This document shows, piece by piece, positions 10,091 to 19,718 of a DNA stretch of 60,901 bases. How positions within the stretch are numbered: position 1 is the stretch's first letter; each line of letters begins with the position of its first letter. The notes below the pieces were generated by a model. That model did not search any database and was not told the origin of the DNA. It saw only the letters and a program-made list of their open reading frames with translations. The DNA is from Desulfurobacteriaceae bacterium (GTDB taxonomy: Bacteria; Aquificota; Aquificia; Desulfurobacteriales; Desulfurobacteriaceae): positions 1 to 60,901 of the forward strand of contig JALWGN010000003.1 of NCBI GenBank assembly GCA_027013575.1. Direction: 5' to 3'. Made by a program: the position numbers and the translations under genes.

Positions 10091-10674
10091 TGAGAATAAA
10101 GAAGGTTAAGCTCTACAAAACGGTTTACAGGCCGGAAGACCTCCCCCAGACCCCCTACAACGAGGTGGCCTTCGTTGGCCGTTCAAACGTGGGGAAGTCT
10201 TCTCTTCTAAACACCCTTGCAAACAACTTTAAGCTGGCGAAGGTGAGCTCCGAGCCGGGGAAGACTAGGTCAGTTAACTTCTACCTCGTTAACGATAAGT
10301 TCTTCCTCGTTGACCTTCCCGGTTACGGCTTTGCAAAGGTTCCCCTTGAGGAGCAGAAGAGGTGGAGGGAGCTTATAGAGGGTTACCTCAAAGGGCGAGA
10401 CAGGCTTAAAGGGGTTTTCCTCCTCGTTGACTCAAGGGTTGGCCCTACCGACAAAGACGTCCAGATGAAGGATTGGCTTGACTTCTTTGGCATTCCCTAC
10501 GTTGTTGTTGCAACGAAGGTAGATAAGCTGAAAAAGAAAGAGAGAGCAAAGCTTGAGGAGAAGATAAGGGAAGGTTTTAACGACCCGTCTGTTAGAGTGA
10601 TTCCCTTCTCGTCAAAGACGAGGGAGGGAAGGGACGCTGTTCTGAGAGAGATTAGGAATCTTGTAGAGTCCTGA
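10090..10674 (+). CDS. engB: ribosome biogenesis GTP-binding protein YihA/YsxC/EngB
   Basis: VAFVGRSNVGKSSLLN, DLPGYGFAKV, ATKVDK. Confidence 0.96.
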   Translation: MRIKKVKLYKTVYRPEDLPQTPYNEVAFVGRSNVGKSSLLNTLANNFKLAKVSSEPGKTRSVNFYLVNDKFFLVDLPGYGFAKVPLEEQKRWRELIEGYLKGRDRLKGVFLLVDSRVGPTDKDVQMKDWLDFFGIPYVVVATKVDKLKKKERAKLEEKIREGFNDPSVRVIPFSSKTREGRDAVLREIRNLVES

Positions 10675-10675
10675 C

Positions 10676-12271
10676 ATGCTTGAGGAGCTCCGGCTTAACC
10701 GATTTGGTGCCATCACAGGGGAACTCCTGCTTTCTCCGGGGTTTAACGTTATAGTCGGTGAAACGGGAACGGGAAAGTCCCTTCTCCTCTCCTCCATTAA
10801 CTTCCTTACAGGTTACCGTTTTCCCTTCGTTTCCGACGGAACGTTCGTTGAGGCCGTTTTTAGCGTTAACGGAGAGGAGGTATGCGTAAGGAGGGAGATT
10901 TCAGGAGGGCGCTCCCGCTACTTTCTAAACGGAATGAGGGTTCCTCAGCAGAGAGTTAAGGAGGTTGTCTCTCCCCTCGTCGTCTTCCAGTCTCAGAGGC
11001 AGGGGGTAACCCTTCTGAAACCTTCGGTTCAGCTTCAGCTCCTTGACGCCTTCTCTGGCTGTGAAGAGCTCTTTCACAGGTACAGGGAGCTCTACTCAGA
11101 GTACACCAGACTCCTTTCGGAGATTGAGAGACTGAGAGAGGAGGAGAGGTTAAGGGACAGAGAGCTTGACGTCTTAAAGTATCAGATTGAGGAGATAGAG
11201 AGGGTTAACCTTCAGCCGGGGGAGGAGGAAGAGCTCAGGGAGCTTAAAGGTAGAGTTGAAAGGGCAGACCAGATAAGGGAGCTCCGTTCAAAATCCCTCT
11301 GCCTCCTCTACGAGTGTGAGGGTTCCGTTCTTGACAGGCTCTCTGAGGTTATTAGAGAGTTTGAGAGGAGTTCCCTCTACCCGGAGATTACAGATAGGCT
11401 GAACTCTGTCTATTTTGAGGTAGAGACTCTTGTTTCAGAGATTGAGAGGGAGGTTGAGCCCCCGGAAACGGAGCTCTCCCTTGAAGAGATAGAGAACAGG
11501 CTCTACCAGATAGAGAGGTTAAAGAGGAAGTACGGCTCAAGCTACGAGGAGGTTCAGAACTTCTTAAGAGAAGCAAAAGAGAGGGTGGAGAGGCTTGAGA
11601 ACCTCTCCTTTGAGTTTGAGAAGCTTAAGGGTGAACTTGAGAGGGTTGAAAGGGAGCTCCTTCTGACAGGGAGAGAGCTCTCCTCGGCAAGGAAGAAAGG
11701 AGCGGAGGAGCTTAAAAAGTACCTTTCCAGCTCTTTTTCTGAACTTGGCCTGGAGAGTGCCCGTTTTGAGATACTCTTTGAGGAGTTAGACCGGCCGTCG
11801 CCTTCAGGCCTTGAGAAGGTAACCTTCCTCTTCTCGGGGAACCCTAAACTTCCACTCTCTCCCCTTTCGGAGTCCATCTCGGGTGGGGAGCTCTCCCGCT
11901 TCCTCCTCTCGGTTCTTAGCTTCACAACATTTCCCCAGATTACGATGGTCTTTGACGAAATAGACACAGGTATGTCGGGTAAAATACTGAGAAGAGTTGC
12001 CGAAAAGTTAAAGAGAATAGCCTGTAAACAGCAGGTTCTGGCTGTAAGCCACTCGCCTCAGGTTGTAGCTGCAGCAGACAGAGTCTTTAAGCTTGAGAAG
12101 GACTCTGAAGGAAACGTGAGCATCAGGGTTCTTAAAGGTGAAGACCTTGTAAGAGAACTCGCCGTTATGCTCTCTGGAGACCTCACAGAGAGCAGTTTAA
12201 AAATGGCTCAAGACCTACTAAAGAGCTGGGAGGAGCGATGGGACACGGAGCTGAAGGAGCAAGCACAGTAG
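10676..12271 (+). CDS. recN: DNA repair protein RecN
   Basis: VIVGETGTGKSLLLSSI; SGGELSRFLLSVLSF; VFDEIDTGMSGKILRRVAEKL. Confidence 0.94.
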   Translation: MLEELRLNRFGAITGELLLSPGFNVIVGETGTGKSLLLSSINFLTGYRFPFVSDGTFVEAVFSVNGEEVCVRREISGGRSRYFLNGMRVPQQRVKEVVSPLVVFQSQRQGVTLLKPSVQLQLLDAFSGCEELFHRYRELYSEYTRLLSEIERLREEERLRDRELDVLKYQIEEIERVNLQPGEEEELRELKGRVERADQIRELRSKSLCLLYECEGSVLDRLSEVIREFERSSLYPEITDRLNSVYFEVETLVSEIEREVEPPETELSLEEIENRLYQIERLKRKYGSSYEEVQNFLREAKERVERLENLSFEFEKLKGELERVERELLLTGRELSSARKKGAEELKKYLSSSFSELGLESARFEILFEELDRPSPSGLEKVTFLFSGNPKLPLSPLSESISGGELSRFLLSVLSFTTFPQITMVFDEIDTGMSGKILRRVAEKLKRIACKQQVLAVSHSPQVVAAADRVFKLEKDSEGNVSIRVLKGEDLVRELAVMLSGDLTESSLKMAQDLLKSWEERWDTELKEQAQ

Positions 12272-13608
12272 GGGGACTCTTAGAGGCCTTCCACATCCAC
12301 CTCAGTAAAACGGAGCTGGCGGAGCTCTCCGTTCTACTCTTCGTCTTCACCTACGCCATGATACTCCTTGAGAAGTTCTTCCACAGAACTATAGCAGCCC
12401 TGATAGGTGCCTCTTTAGTTCTCGTTATAGGGGTAATAACTCCTGAAAGGGCCTGGGAATCTATAGACCAGAACACAATACTCCTCCTCTTTGGAATGAT
12501 GAACATCGTTACGGTTATGGGAAAGAGTGGCTTCTTTCACCTAATTGCTGCTAAAGCTGTGAAACTTACAAAGGGTTCACCTACACGAGTTCTCTGGATC
12601 TTCTCACTTCTAACTGCCCTCTTCTCTGCTTTCTTAGATAACGTAACCACAGTTCTCTTTATGGCTCCCGTGATGATAAACATCGCCGAAAGGCTTAAGC
12701 TAAACCCCATTCCCTACCTCATAGCCATTGTTCTTGCTTCAAACACAGGCGGTACGGCAACGCTGATAGGTGACCCTCCAAACATTATCATAGGCAGTAT
12801 AGCTGGAAAGACGTTTAACGACTTCCTTAAAGAGGTTGCCCCTTACGCGATACTCGCCTTCCTGATAGGTCTTGCAGTTATGCACTTTATGATGGCTAAA
12901 GGGGGCTTTTTAAGAGCTCAAGCTACAGAGGAAGAGCTTAAGGAGATACTCTCAGGGGAGGTTGACGAGAAACTTCTTGACAGAAAGCTGATGAAAAAGT
13001 CGGTTACCGTTTTCCTCATTACGATTGTTCTGTTTATCGTTGGTCACAACCTTGGCCTTGAACCGGGGGTTATAGCACTTCTTATGGCAACAATTCTTGC
13101 TCTTATCAGCGGCCTTTCTCCGGCCTGGATTCTTGAAAAGGTTGAGTGGACTACCCTCATCTTCTTCATGGGTCTCTTTATGGTTGTTGGAGCTTTGGAG
13201 GTGAACGGAGTTTTTGAGATAGCTGCCAAGTGGCTGATAGACGCAATAGGCAACAACATCCACGAGGGGATAATTCTCGTCGGTTTTGTCTCAGCTATTA
13301 TCTCTGGCTTTGTTGACAACATTCCCTTTACCATGTCTATGGCTTACGTCTTAAAGGGAATGGAAATGCAGATGGGACCGGTTATGGACCCCCTCTGGTG
13401 GGCCCTCTCCCTTGGAGCCTGTCTGGGAGGAAACCTGACGATTATCGGTGCATCAGCTAACATCGTTACTGCTGATATTGCTGAGAGAAACGGGTATAAG
13501 ATAGACTTCTTCAGGTTTATGAAGTACGGTACTCCTGTAGCAATGGTTACCGTCGTTGTTGCTATACTTCTCTTCTATATAGAGCATGCAGTTTTTGGAG
13601 GTCTCTAA
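12238..13608 (+). CDS. ArsB/NhaD (Na+/H+ antiporter-like, SLC13/P-protein clan) transporter
   Basis: DNVTTVLFMAPV, SNTGGTATLIGDPPNIIIG, GFVDNIPFTM; multi-TM; overlaps recN by 34 bp. Confidence 0.87.
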   Translation: MGHGAEGASTVGGLLEAFHIHLSKTELAELSVLLFVFTYAMILLEKFFHRTIAALIGASLVLVIGVITPERAWESIDQNTILLLFGMMNIVTVMGKSGFFHLIAAKAVKLTKGSPTRVLWIFSLLTALFSAFLDNVTTVLFMAPVMINIAERLKLNPIPYLIAIVLASNTGGTATLIGDPPNIIIGSIAGKTFNDFLKEVAPYAILAFLIGLAVMHFMMAKGGFLRAQATEEELKEILSGEVDEKLLDRKLMKKSVTVFLITIVLFIVGHNLGLEPGVIALLMATILALISGLSPAWILEKVEWTTLIFFMGLFMVVGALEVNGVFEIAAKWLIDAIGNNIHEGIILVGFVSAIISGFVDNIPFTMSMAYVLKGMEMQMGPVMDPLWWALSLGACLGGNLTIIGASANIVTADIAERNGYKIDFFRFMKYGTPVAMVTVVVAILLFYIEHAVFGGL

Positions 13609-13611
13609 GTA

Positions 13612-14118
13612 ATGAGATTTATTGAACGCCTCTTTGAGGCATTTCTCTGGCGTACAAGGTGGATGGTTATCATTGCCGTTTTCTTCTCTTTACTGGCTTC
13701 CCTTAGCCTGTTTATAGTAGCGTCTTACGAGATATACGAACCAGTACACAGTATGTTCTCTCACGGGTTTCACCTAACTAAACAGGAGCACGAAGCCCTT
13801 GTAAGTGCAATTGTGGGAGCCATCGATCTCTACCTTATTGCAACCGTTCTAATCATATTTGCCCTTGGTCTTTACGAGCTCTTTATCAGTAAGATAGACG
13901 AGGCAGAAAACGACGAAAACTCAAGCAAAATTCTGGCAATTCACAACCTTGACGACCTGAAGGAGAAACTGGCAAAAGTTGTTTTAATGGTTCTTATAGT
14001 TACGTTCTTCAAGTACGCTATACACATAAAGTACGAAACACCAATACAGACTCTTTACCTTGCTGCCGGCGTTCTAATGCTGGCTCTTGCTCTCTACTTT
14101 AGCCACAAGAAGGGTTAG
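13612..14118 (+). CDS. YqhA family (UPF0114) membrane protein
   Basis: FEAFLWRTRWMVIIAVFFSLLASLSLF; VGAIDLYLIATVLIIFALGLYELFIS. Confidence 0.85.
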   Translation: MRFIERLFEAFLWRTRWMVIIAVFFSLLASLSLFIVASYEIYEPVHSMFSHGFHLTKQEHEALVSAIVGAIDLYLIATVLIIFALGLYELFISKIDEAENDENSSKILAIHNLDDLKEKLAKVVLMVLIVTFFKYAIHIKYETPIQTLYLAAGVLMLALALYFSHKKG

Positions 14119-14119
14119 T

Positions 14120-15157
14120 ATGGCTCAGAAAGAGACTGAAAAACACAGGACGGAGAGGATTACAGGGGCTCAGAAGGCGGCAATCCTCATCCTCTCCCTT
14201 CCAGAGGACGTTGCCGTAAACGTAATTAAAAACTTAAGGGAGCACGAGCTTACCAGGATCGCAAAGACCATACTTTCACTTGGAACGATAAAGAAGGACA
14301 TGGTTAAGCTCGTTATCAAGGAGGCTTACGACGAGCTGTCGGAGATTGCTCCACTAAGAACCGCCCCCGACGAGCTGAGGAAACTCCTTGAGAAGGCTCT
14401 TCCTCCCGACAAACTTCAGGAGCTCCTTGAAGAGACTATGCTCTCTGAGTCTGGAAAGGTTGTCTTTGAAGAACTTAAGAAGATGGATTCAAAGTTCATT
14501 GCAAAGCTGATAGAGAAGGAACACCCGCAGATAATTGCAATTATCCTCTCGCAGCTTCCCCCTATGAAGGCTGCAGAGGTTATCCAGTACCTGCCTAAAA
14601 GACTCGGCGTTACGAACGTTAGAGAGGAGGTTATAAAGAGGCTCGCTCAGCTTGAGAAGATATCTATGAAAACCCTCAGGATCGTTACGGAAGCCCTGGA
14701 GGAGGAGCTTGCCAGCATAGGTGCCGGTAAGGAGCAGACTCTGAGCGGTTTAGACATTGCAGCCGAAATTGTTAACAACCTTCCGAAGGAGGTTGCCCAG
14801 GAGCTCTTAGACGAGATAAAGAAAGAGAACCCGTCACTTGCAGAGTCCATTGAGGAGAGGATGTTCAAGTTTGAGGATATTATTAAGCTTGATAACAGGG
14901 CGATCATTGAGATACTCAAGGCAGTTGATAAGAACGACCTCCTCCTTGCGCTGAAGGGAGCTCCCCAGGAAATCATGGACAAGTTCCTCTCCAATATGTC
15001 TAAACGGGCTGCACAGATGTTCCTTGAAGACCTTGAAGCTCTTGGCCCTGTGAAGAAGTCTGATGTAGAGCGGGCGAGGAAGAAGATCATTGCTATAATC
15101 AAAAAGCTGGCAGAAGAAGGGAAGATAGAGCTGGGCGGCTCTGAAGAGCTCGTTTAG
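14120..15157 (+). CDS. fliG: flagellar motor switch protein FliG
   Basis: TGAQKAAILILSLPEDVA; EHPQIIAIILSQL; MSKRAAQMFLEDLEALGPVKKSDVE; start at MAQKE. Confidence 0.96.
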   Translation: MAQKETEKHRTERITGAQKAAILILSLPEDVAVNVIKNLREHELTRIAKTILSLGTIKKDMVKLVIKEAYDELSEIAPLRTAPDELRKLLEKALPPDKLQELLEETMLSESGKVVFEELKKMDSKFIAKLIEKEHPQIIAIILSQLPPMKAAEVIQYLPKRLGVTNVREEVIKRLAQLEKISMKTLRIVTEALEEELASIGAGKEQTLSGLDIAAEIVNNLPKEVAQELLDEIKKENPSLAESIEERMFKFEDIIKLDNRAIIEILKAVDKNDLLLALKGAPQEIMDKFLSNMSKRAAQMFLEDLEALGPVKKSDVERARKKIIAIIKKLAEEGKIELGGSEELV

Positions 15158-15165
15158 GAGGACCT

Positions 15166-16212
15166 GTGGCTGAGGAGTTCCTCTCTCAAGAGGAGATAGA
15201 TGCCCTTTTAGGTGGCGGGAAAAAAGAAGAGAAAGAGGAGAAAAGGGTAGCTCCATTTGATTTTGACCAGGTAGAGCACATAAAGAAGGGTGGCGTTCCC
15301 GGCCTTGAGCTCCTTTTTGAACGGTGGGTCAAGATTTACAGGGAAAGGGTCAGGGGACTGGTTCCCCAGATAGGAATGGTAACGAAAGACTCAGTTTACA
15401 TAACCCGCTTTCAGTCGTTCATGGCCAAAATACCGATGCCTGCAAGTTACAGTATAGTGGCGATGAGGCCGTTTAAGGAGAACTTCCTCTATGTTCTTGA
15501 TTCCCGTTTGGTCTTTGTAATCATAAGCGTTATGTTCGGCGGACCTGCTGAGCCGTTTAAGATAGAGGGAAGAGAGTTTACAAAGCTTGAGATGAGAGTT
15601 ATTCAGGACCTCGTCAGGCTCTCTTTAGAGACATTTGAACAGGTCTGGAAGGACGTTTACCCGGTAAAGCTGGAGCTTCGCGGAATAGAGCTCAACCCCG
15701 CCCTTGCCCGAATCGTATCGGGAAACGAAAAAGTAATTGTTGTTGAGTGCAGTATGGATATTGACGGTTACGAAGCTCCCTTCTTCTTCTGCTTCCCCCA
15801 GGGTCTCTTCATGCCCATAAAAGAGCTCATCTTCTCAGAGTCCCTCTTTGCAGAGAAAGACCCGGTGTGGGAGGAACACCTCCAGAAGAAACTCCTGAAG
15901 ACAAAGTTGAGGGTCTCTTTAGAGCTCTCAAGAAAAGTTTTCCCGCTGAAAGAGATTCTCTCCTGGAGAGTAGGAGACCGTATAGATCTTGGAGTCAGCA
16001 AGGATGACCTCTTAAAACTCTACGTTGAGGAGAGTCCGAAGTTCCTTGCCAGGATGGGTAAGGTGAAGGAAAGGTACGCAGCCCTTATCTATAACTTTAT
16101 AAACGGAGAGGAAGATGGCAGAGGAGGAGAAAAACCAGGAGGAACTGGCGAAGGAGTGGGAAGAGGCACTGAAGCAGCAGGAAGGGGAGAAGAGTCAGGA
16201 GGAGCTAGCTAA
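15166..16212 (+). CDS. fliM: flagellar motor switch protein FliM
   Basis: LSQEEIDALLGG N-terminal CheY-binding motif; FliM core; GTG start; Gly-rich tail overlaps fliN. Confidence 0.95.
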   Translation: MAEEFLSQEEIDALLGGGKKEEKEEKRVAPFDFDQVEHIKKGGVPGLELLFERWVKIYRERVRGLVPQIGMVTKDSVYITRFQSFMAKIPMPASYSIVAMRPFKENFLYVLDSRLVFVIISVMFGGPAEPFKIEGREFTKLEMRVIQDLVRLSLETFEQVWKDVYPVKLELRGIELNPALARIVSGNEKVIVVECSMDIDGYEAPFFFCFPQGLFMPIKELIFSESLFAEKDPVWEEHLQKKLLKTKLRVSLELSRKVFPLKEILSWRVGDRIDLGVSKDDLLKLYVEESPKFLARMGKVKERYAALIYNFINGEEDGRGGEKPGGTGEGVGRGTEAAGRGEESGGAS

Positions 16213-16618
16213 GGAGTGGGAAGAGGCCTTAAAGCAGCAGGGTGAAGAGAAACAGGAAGTTCAGGATGATCAGGAGAAGATAGCCCAGGAGTGGCAGGAG
16301 GCTCTTGGCAGTCAGGAGAGTACTGAAGAGAAGGCGTCTGCTGAAGGGAGCTGCAGTAAAGAGTTTGAAGTTCTAAGGGATATTCCCCTTGAGATAAGCG
16401 TTGAAATAGGTTCTACAAAGCTTTCCCTTGAAGACATACTGAAGCTCCACGCCAACAGCGTGGTAGAGCTTGATAGGTTCGTAGATGAACCGGTTGACAT
16501 AAAGATAAACGGTAAGCTCGTAGCAAAGGGAAGGCTCTACCAGGTGGAGGACAACTACGGAGTTGAGATAGTTCAGATAATAACGCCGGAAGAGCGCCTT
16601 AAACTGATTGAGGAGTGA
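16115..16618 (+). CDS. fliN: flagellar motor switch protein FliN with repeated N-terminal motif
   Basis: SpoA domain LRDIPLEISVEIGSTKLSLEDILKL..VDIKINGKLVAKGRLYQVEDNYGVEIVQIITPEERL. Confidence 0.93.
   Translation: MAEEEKNQEELAKEWEEALKQQEGEKSQEELAKEWEEALKQQGEEKQEVQDDQEKIAQEWQEALGSQESTEEKASAEGSCSKEFEVLRDIPLEISVEIGSTKLSLEDILKLHANSVVELDRFVDEPVDIKINGKLVAKGRLYQVEDNYGVEIVQIITPEERLKLIEE
16130..16310 (+). repeat. intragenic tandem repeat (~60-nt unit) encoding (Q)EELAKEWEEALKQQ-type motifs
   Basis: NQEELAKEWEEALKQQEGEKS / QEELAKEWEEALKQQGEEK / degenerate QEKIAQEWQEALGSQ. Confidence 0.9.
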
Positions 16619-16621
16619 GCG

Positions 16622-17338
16622 ATGGCACTAACAGTTCAGCCTTTGTACGTTCTGGCTGCGGGTGGAGAGAGGGCAAAGGAGCAGCTTGACGTTGTTGCGA
16701 ACAACATAGCTAACGTTAACACCCCGGGGTTTAAAAAGATCCTTATGGAGGAGTTCTCTCAGCACATTCCCAAGAACGGAGGAGACAGTTACAACCTTCT
16801 GGTATTTCCCAGGTTCAAGCAGACAGACGTTGTTCTTTCTCAGGGAGCTCTAAAGAGAACGGGGAACCCTCTAGATGTTGCACTGAAGGGAAGAGGGTTC
16901 TTTGCCGTAAAGACAAAAGGAGGAGAGCTCTACACCAGAAATGGACACTTCTTCCTTGACTCTAACGGCAGGCTTGTAGATGCTAACGGGAATCCAGTCC
17001 TTGATATATCTGATAGGGAGATCGTTTTGAGCGGTGAATCAGGAGTTACAATAACGGAAGACGGTGTCGTTTACGACGGTGAAAAAAAAGTGGGAGTTTT
17101 GAAAATTGTTGACTTTCCTTCCGTTAAACCTGTAGGTAACTCCTACTACCAGGGAGTAGGGCAACCGGAGGCCACCGATGCTGCCGTTCTACAGGGTTTT
17201 CTGGAGGAGTCAAACGTTAACCCCGTCAAAGAGATGGTGAACCTTATTGAAGCTCAAAGGCGGTTTGAGATCTACGGACACCTCGTGAGAAGTTTGGACC
17301 AGATGAACCTTAAGAGTAATGAAATTGGAAGAGTTTAG
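16622..17338 (+). CDS. flgF: flagellar basal-body rod protein FlgF
   Basis: LDVVANNIANVNTPGFKK; PLDVALKGRGFFAV; VNPVKEMVNLIEAQRRFE. Confidence 0.92.
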   Translation: MALTVQPLYVLAAGGERAKEQLDVVANNIANVNTPGFKKILMEEFSQHIPKNGGDSYNLLVFPRFKQTDVVLSQGALKRTGNPLDVALKGRGFFAVKTKGGELYTRNGHFFLDSNGRLVDANGNPVLDISDREIVLSGESGVTITEDGVVYDGEKKVGVLKIVDFPSVKPVGNSYYQGVGQPEATDAAVLQGFLEESNVNPVKEMVNLIEAQRRFEIYGHLVRSLDQMNLKSNEIGRV

Positions 17339-17349
17339 AGGAGGGAGAC

Positions 17350-18150
17350 ATGCTGAGAGCTCTCTGGACTTCAGCGACAGGTATGGAAGCTCAACAGACA
17401 AACCTTGACGTTATCTCAAACAACATTGCAAACGTAAACACCGTTGGTTTTAAGAAGTCTAGAGCTAACTTTGAAGACCTTATCTACCAGGACATCAGAG
17501 ACCCCGGAGTTATGAGCTCTGACGAGAACAGAGTCCCTTCAGGTATCCAGGTCGGTCTGGGAGTTAAGCTCTCAGACGTTAGCAAGATATTCTCTCAGGG
17601 ATCTTTAATAAAGACCGATAAGCAGCTGGATGTAGCAATTCAGGGACATGGTTTTTTCAAGATAGAACTCCCAGGAGGAGGAGAAGCTTATACCAGGGCC
17701 GGTAATTTCCAGCTGGACGATCAGGGGTACTTCGTAACTCCTGAGGGTTACAAGTTGTCCCCAAACATTCAGATATCAGCACCGGAGACTGTCGTGAGCA
17801 TTTCAATATCACCAAGCGGTAAGGTTTACGTTGTTAGGAACTCAGGGGGTCAGCAGATAACAGAGGAGGTGGGACAGATAAAGCTTTACCGCTTTATCAA
17901 TCCAGCTGGGCTGAAAGCTATTGGTGGTAACCTCTTTGTTCAGACGGATGCTTCAGGTGAGCCTATAGAGGGTGACCCCAATACTGATGGCTTTGGTAAG
18001 CTGGCTCAAGGTTTCCTGGAAGCTTCCAACGTAAACATTGTTGAAGAGATGGTTAACCTGATAGTCGCTCAGAGGGCTTACGAGATAAACTCTAAAGGAA
18101 TAATTGCAGCTGATGAGATGCTCAGAACTGTTGCAAACCTTAAGAGTTAA
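17350..18150 (+). CDS. flgG: flagellar basal-body rod protein FlgG
   Basis: MLRALWTSATGMEAQQTNLDVISNNIANVNTVGFKKSRANFEDLIYQ. Confidence 0.97.
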   Translation: MLRALWTSATGMEAQQTNLDVISNNIANVNTVGFKKSRANFEDLIYQDIRDPGVMSSDENRVPSGIQVGLGVKLSDVSKIFSQGSLIKTDKQLDVAIQGHGFFKIELPGGGEAYTRAGNFQLDDQGYFVTPEGYKLSPNIQISAPETVVSISISPSGKVYVVRNSGGQQITEEVGQIKLYRFINPAGLKAIGGNLFVQTDASGEPIEGDPNTDGFGKLAQGFLEASNVNIVEEMVNLIVAQRAYEINSKGIIAADEMLRTVANLKS

Positions 18151-19078
18151 ATTAATCGTTCTGCTTCTCCTCCTTCTTCCCGTTACCTCTTTAGGGGCGG
18201 AGGTTACTCTTAAGGGAAGTTCTCGGGTTTCTGGAGGTAAAGTAGTTTTAGGAGATATAGCCGATGTAGAGGGAACTGCCGTTGAGAGGGAGGTCTTGAA
18301 AGGAATCCCTGTTACTACTTCACCACCTCCCTGTAGGGAAAAGACCATTTCAAAGGAGGCTGTTGCTAAGGCTATTGCGAACTATTTGAGGGATAACGGA
18401 ATATCCGTTAGAGAGATAGCCGTAAAGGGACCGGAGAGGGTAAGGGTAATTTCTACCTGTTCTACTGTTGACGGGGAACACCTGAAAGAGCTAGTTGTGA
18501 AGTTTTTTGAGAGGAACTACCCTCAGTATGAGGTAATTTCCGTTCCCCGTATATCTCTAAAACTTCCCTACAGGGATTTTAAAGAGCATCTTTACTTAGA
18601 TTACCTGGGAAACAGGTCTGCCCGTTTAGTTTACGAGATCTCTGTTGCTGGAAGAACGGTAAAGAAGCTCTGGCTTCCCGTGAGAGTTGAGAGAAAAGTT
18701 AAAGTAGTTGTTGCAGTGAAACCGATACCTAAGGGGAGCGTTATTTCAGTAGGTGATGTGGCTTTAAAAGAGGTAAGGGAGAGCAGAGCAAGAGGGGGGA
18801 CGGATAACCTCTCTAACGTTGTTGGGGCAACCGCTAAAAAGAGCTACTTGCCCGGTGAAGTTATAACTGAGAACGGTATAGAGCCCAACTTTGCCGTTAA
18901 GAGAAATCAGCCCGTTAGAGTTGTTTACAAGAGCGGAGCTATAAGAGTGGAGCTCCTCGGTATAGCCCTACAGGACGGCGTTGTGGGGAATATAATAAAG
19001 GTGAAAAACCCATCTACTGGAAAAGTTCTGCTATGCAGGGTTACTGGAAATGGTTTAGTGGAGTTTGTCTCACGCTAG
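18131..19078 (+). CDS. flgA: flagellar P-ring assembly chaperone FlgA
   Basis: signal peptide; SAF-like region VVAVKPIPKGSVISVGDV..SNVVGATAKKSYLPGEVI; possible TTG start at 18131 (ORF track starts at 18104). Confidence 0.85.
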   Translation: MQTLRVKLIVLLLLLLPVTSLGAEVTLKGSSRVSGGKVVLGDIADVEGTAVEREVLKGIPVTTSPPPCREKTISKEAVAKAIANYLRDNGISVREIAVKGPERVRVISTCSTVDGEHLKELVVKFFERNYPQYEVISVPRISLKLPYRDFKEHLYLDYLGNRSARLVYEISVAGRTVKKLWLPVRVERKVKVVVAVKPIPKGSVISVGDVALKEVRESRARGGTDNLSNVVGATAKKSYLPGEVITENGIEPNFAVKRNQPVRVVYKSGAIRVELLGIALQDGVVGNIIKVKNPSTGKVLLCRVTGNGLVEFVSR

Positions 19079-19716
19079 TTTTTCTCCTCTTTTCCTGTGG
19101 GGGAAAGAAGGAGAAGGTAACAGTTTTTCCAAGGGAGCCTAAGCCTCTGGTTCAGGAAAGAATAGTGTCTCCTGGTTCACTATTTACTGGTGGAGGAAAT
19201 CTCTTCTCTGATCCGAAGGCCCATTCCGTTGGAGATATTATCACTATCGCAGTCTATGAAAACCTGTCCGGTAGCGGTTCTTCTAAGACAGATTCCGGGA
19301 AGAAGAGCTCCTACAACATTAACGTGAATAAGCCTGTCATCTTTGGAAAACCGTTTCCCGGAAAGAGTCAAGATCCGCTTTTAGGCTTCTCAACTTCGCC
19401 ATCTACCAGCTTCAGCGGGAAGAGTTCTACCAGCAGGAATGCCAAACTTATAGCTACAATAACTGCCAGGGTTGTAAAGGTCTATCCAAACGGGGATCTG
19501 TTTGTCGTTGGGGAGAAGACTGTAAAGATAAACGACGACGTTCAAGTTCTGAGGATATCTGGGATTGTTAGACCGAGTGATGTAGGACCAGACAACACGG
19601 TTCCTTCCTCCAAGGTTGCGGATATGTACGTTGAGTACAACGGCAAGGGCTACTTTAACGAATCCCAGAGGCCGGGCTGGCTTGCCAGGTTACTTGAGAA
19701 GATCTGGCCGTTTTAG
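19033..19716 (+). CDS. flgH: flagellar L-ring lipoprotein FlgH
   Basis: LFSCGG lipobox; GSLFTGGGNLFSDPKAHSVGDIITIAVYE; NGDLFVVGEKTVKIN. Confidence 0.93.
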   Translation: MQGYWKWFSGVCLTLVFLLFSCGGKKEKVTVFPREPKPLVQERIVSPGSLFTGGGNLFSDPKAHSVGDIITIAVYENLSGSGSSKTDSGKKSSYNINVNKPVIFGKPFPGKSQDPLLGFSTSPSTSFSGKSSTSRNAKLIATITARVVKVYPNGDLFVVGEKTVKINDDVQVLRISGIVRPSDVGPDNTVPSSKVADMYVEYNGKGYFNESQRPGWLARLLEKIWPF

Positions 19717-19718
19717 GA

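Noticed and set aside
13044-13334. Minus-strand ORFs opposite nhaD-like, recN, fliG, trxB, pyk and other genes
   Set aside because: All lie antisense to confidently identified conserved genes, with compositions expected of reverse-frame shadows.
16130-16310. fliN repeats as CRISPR or mobile repeat
   Set aside because: Only two to three units, in-frame coding, no spacers.
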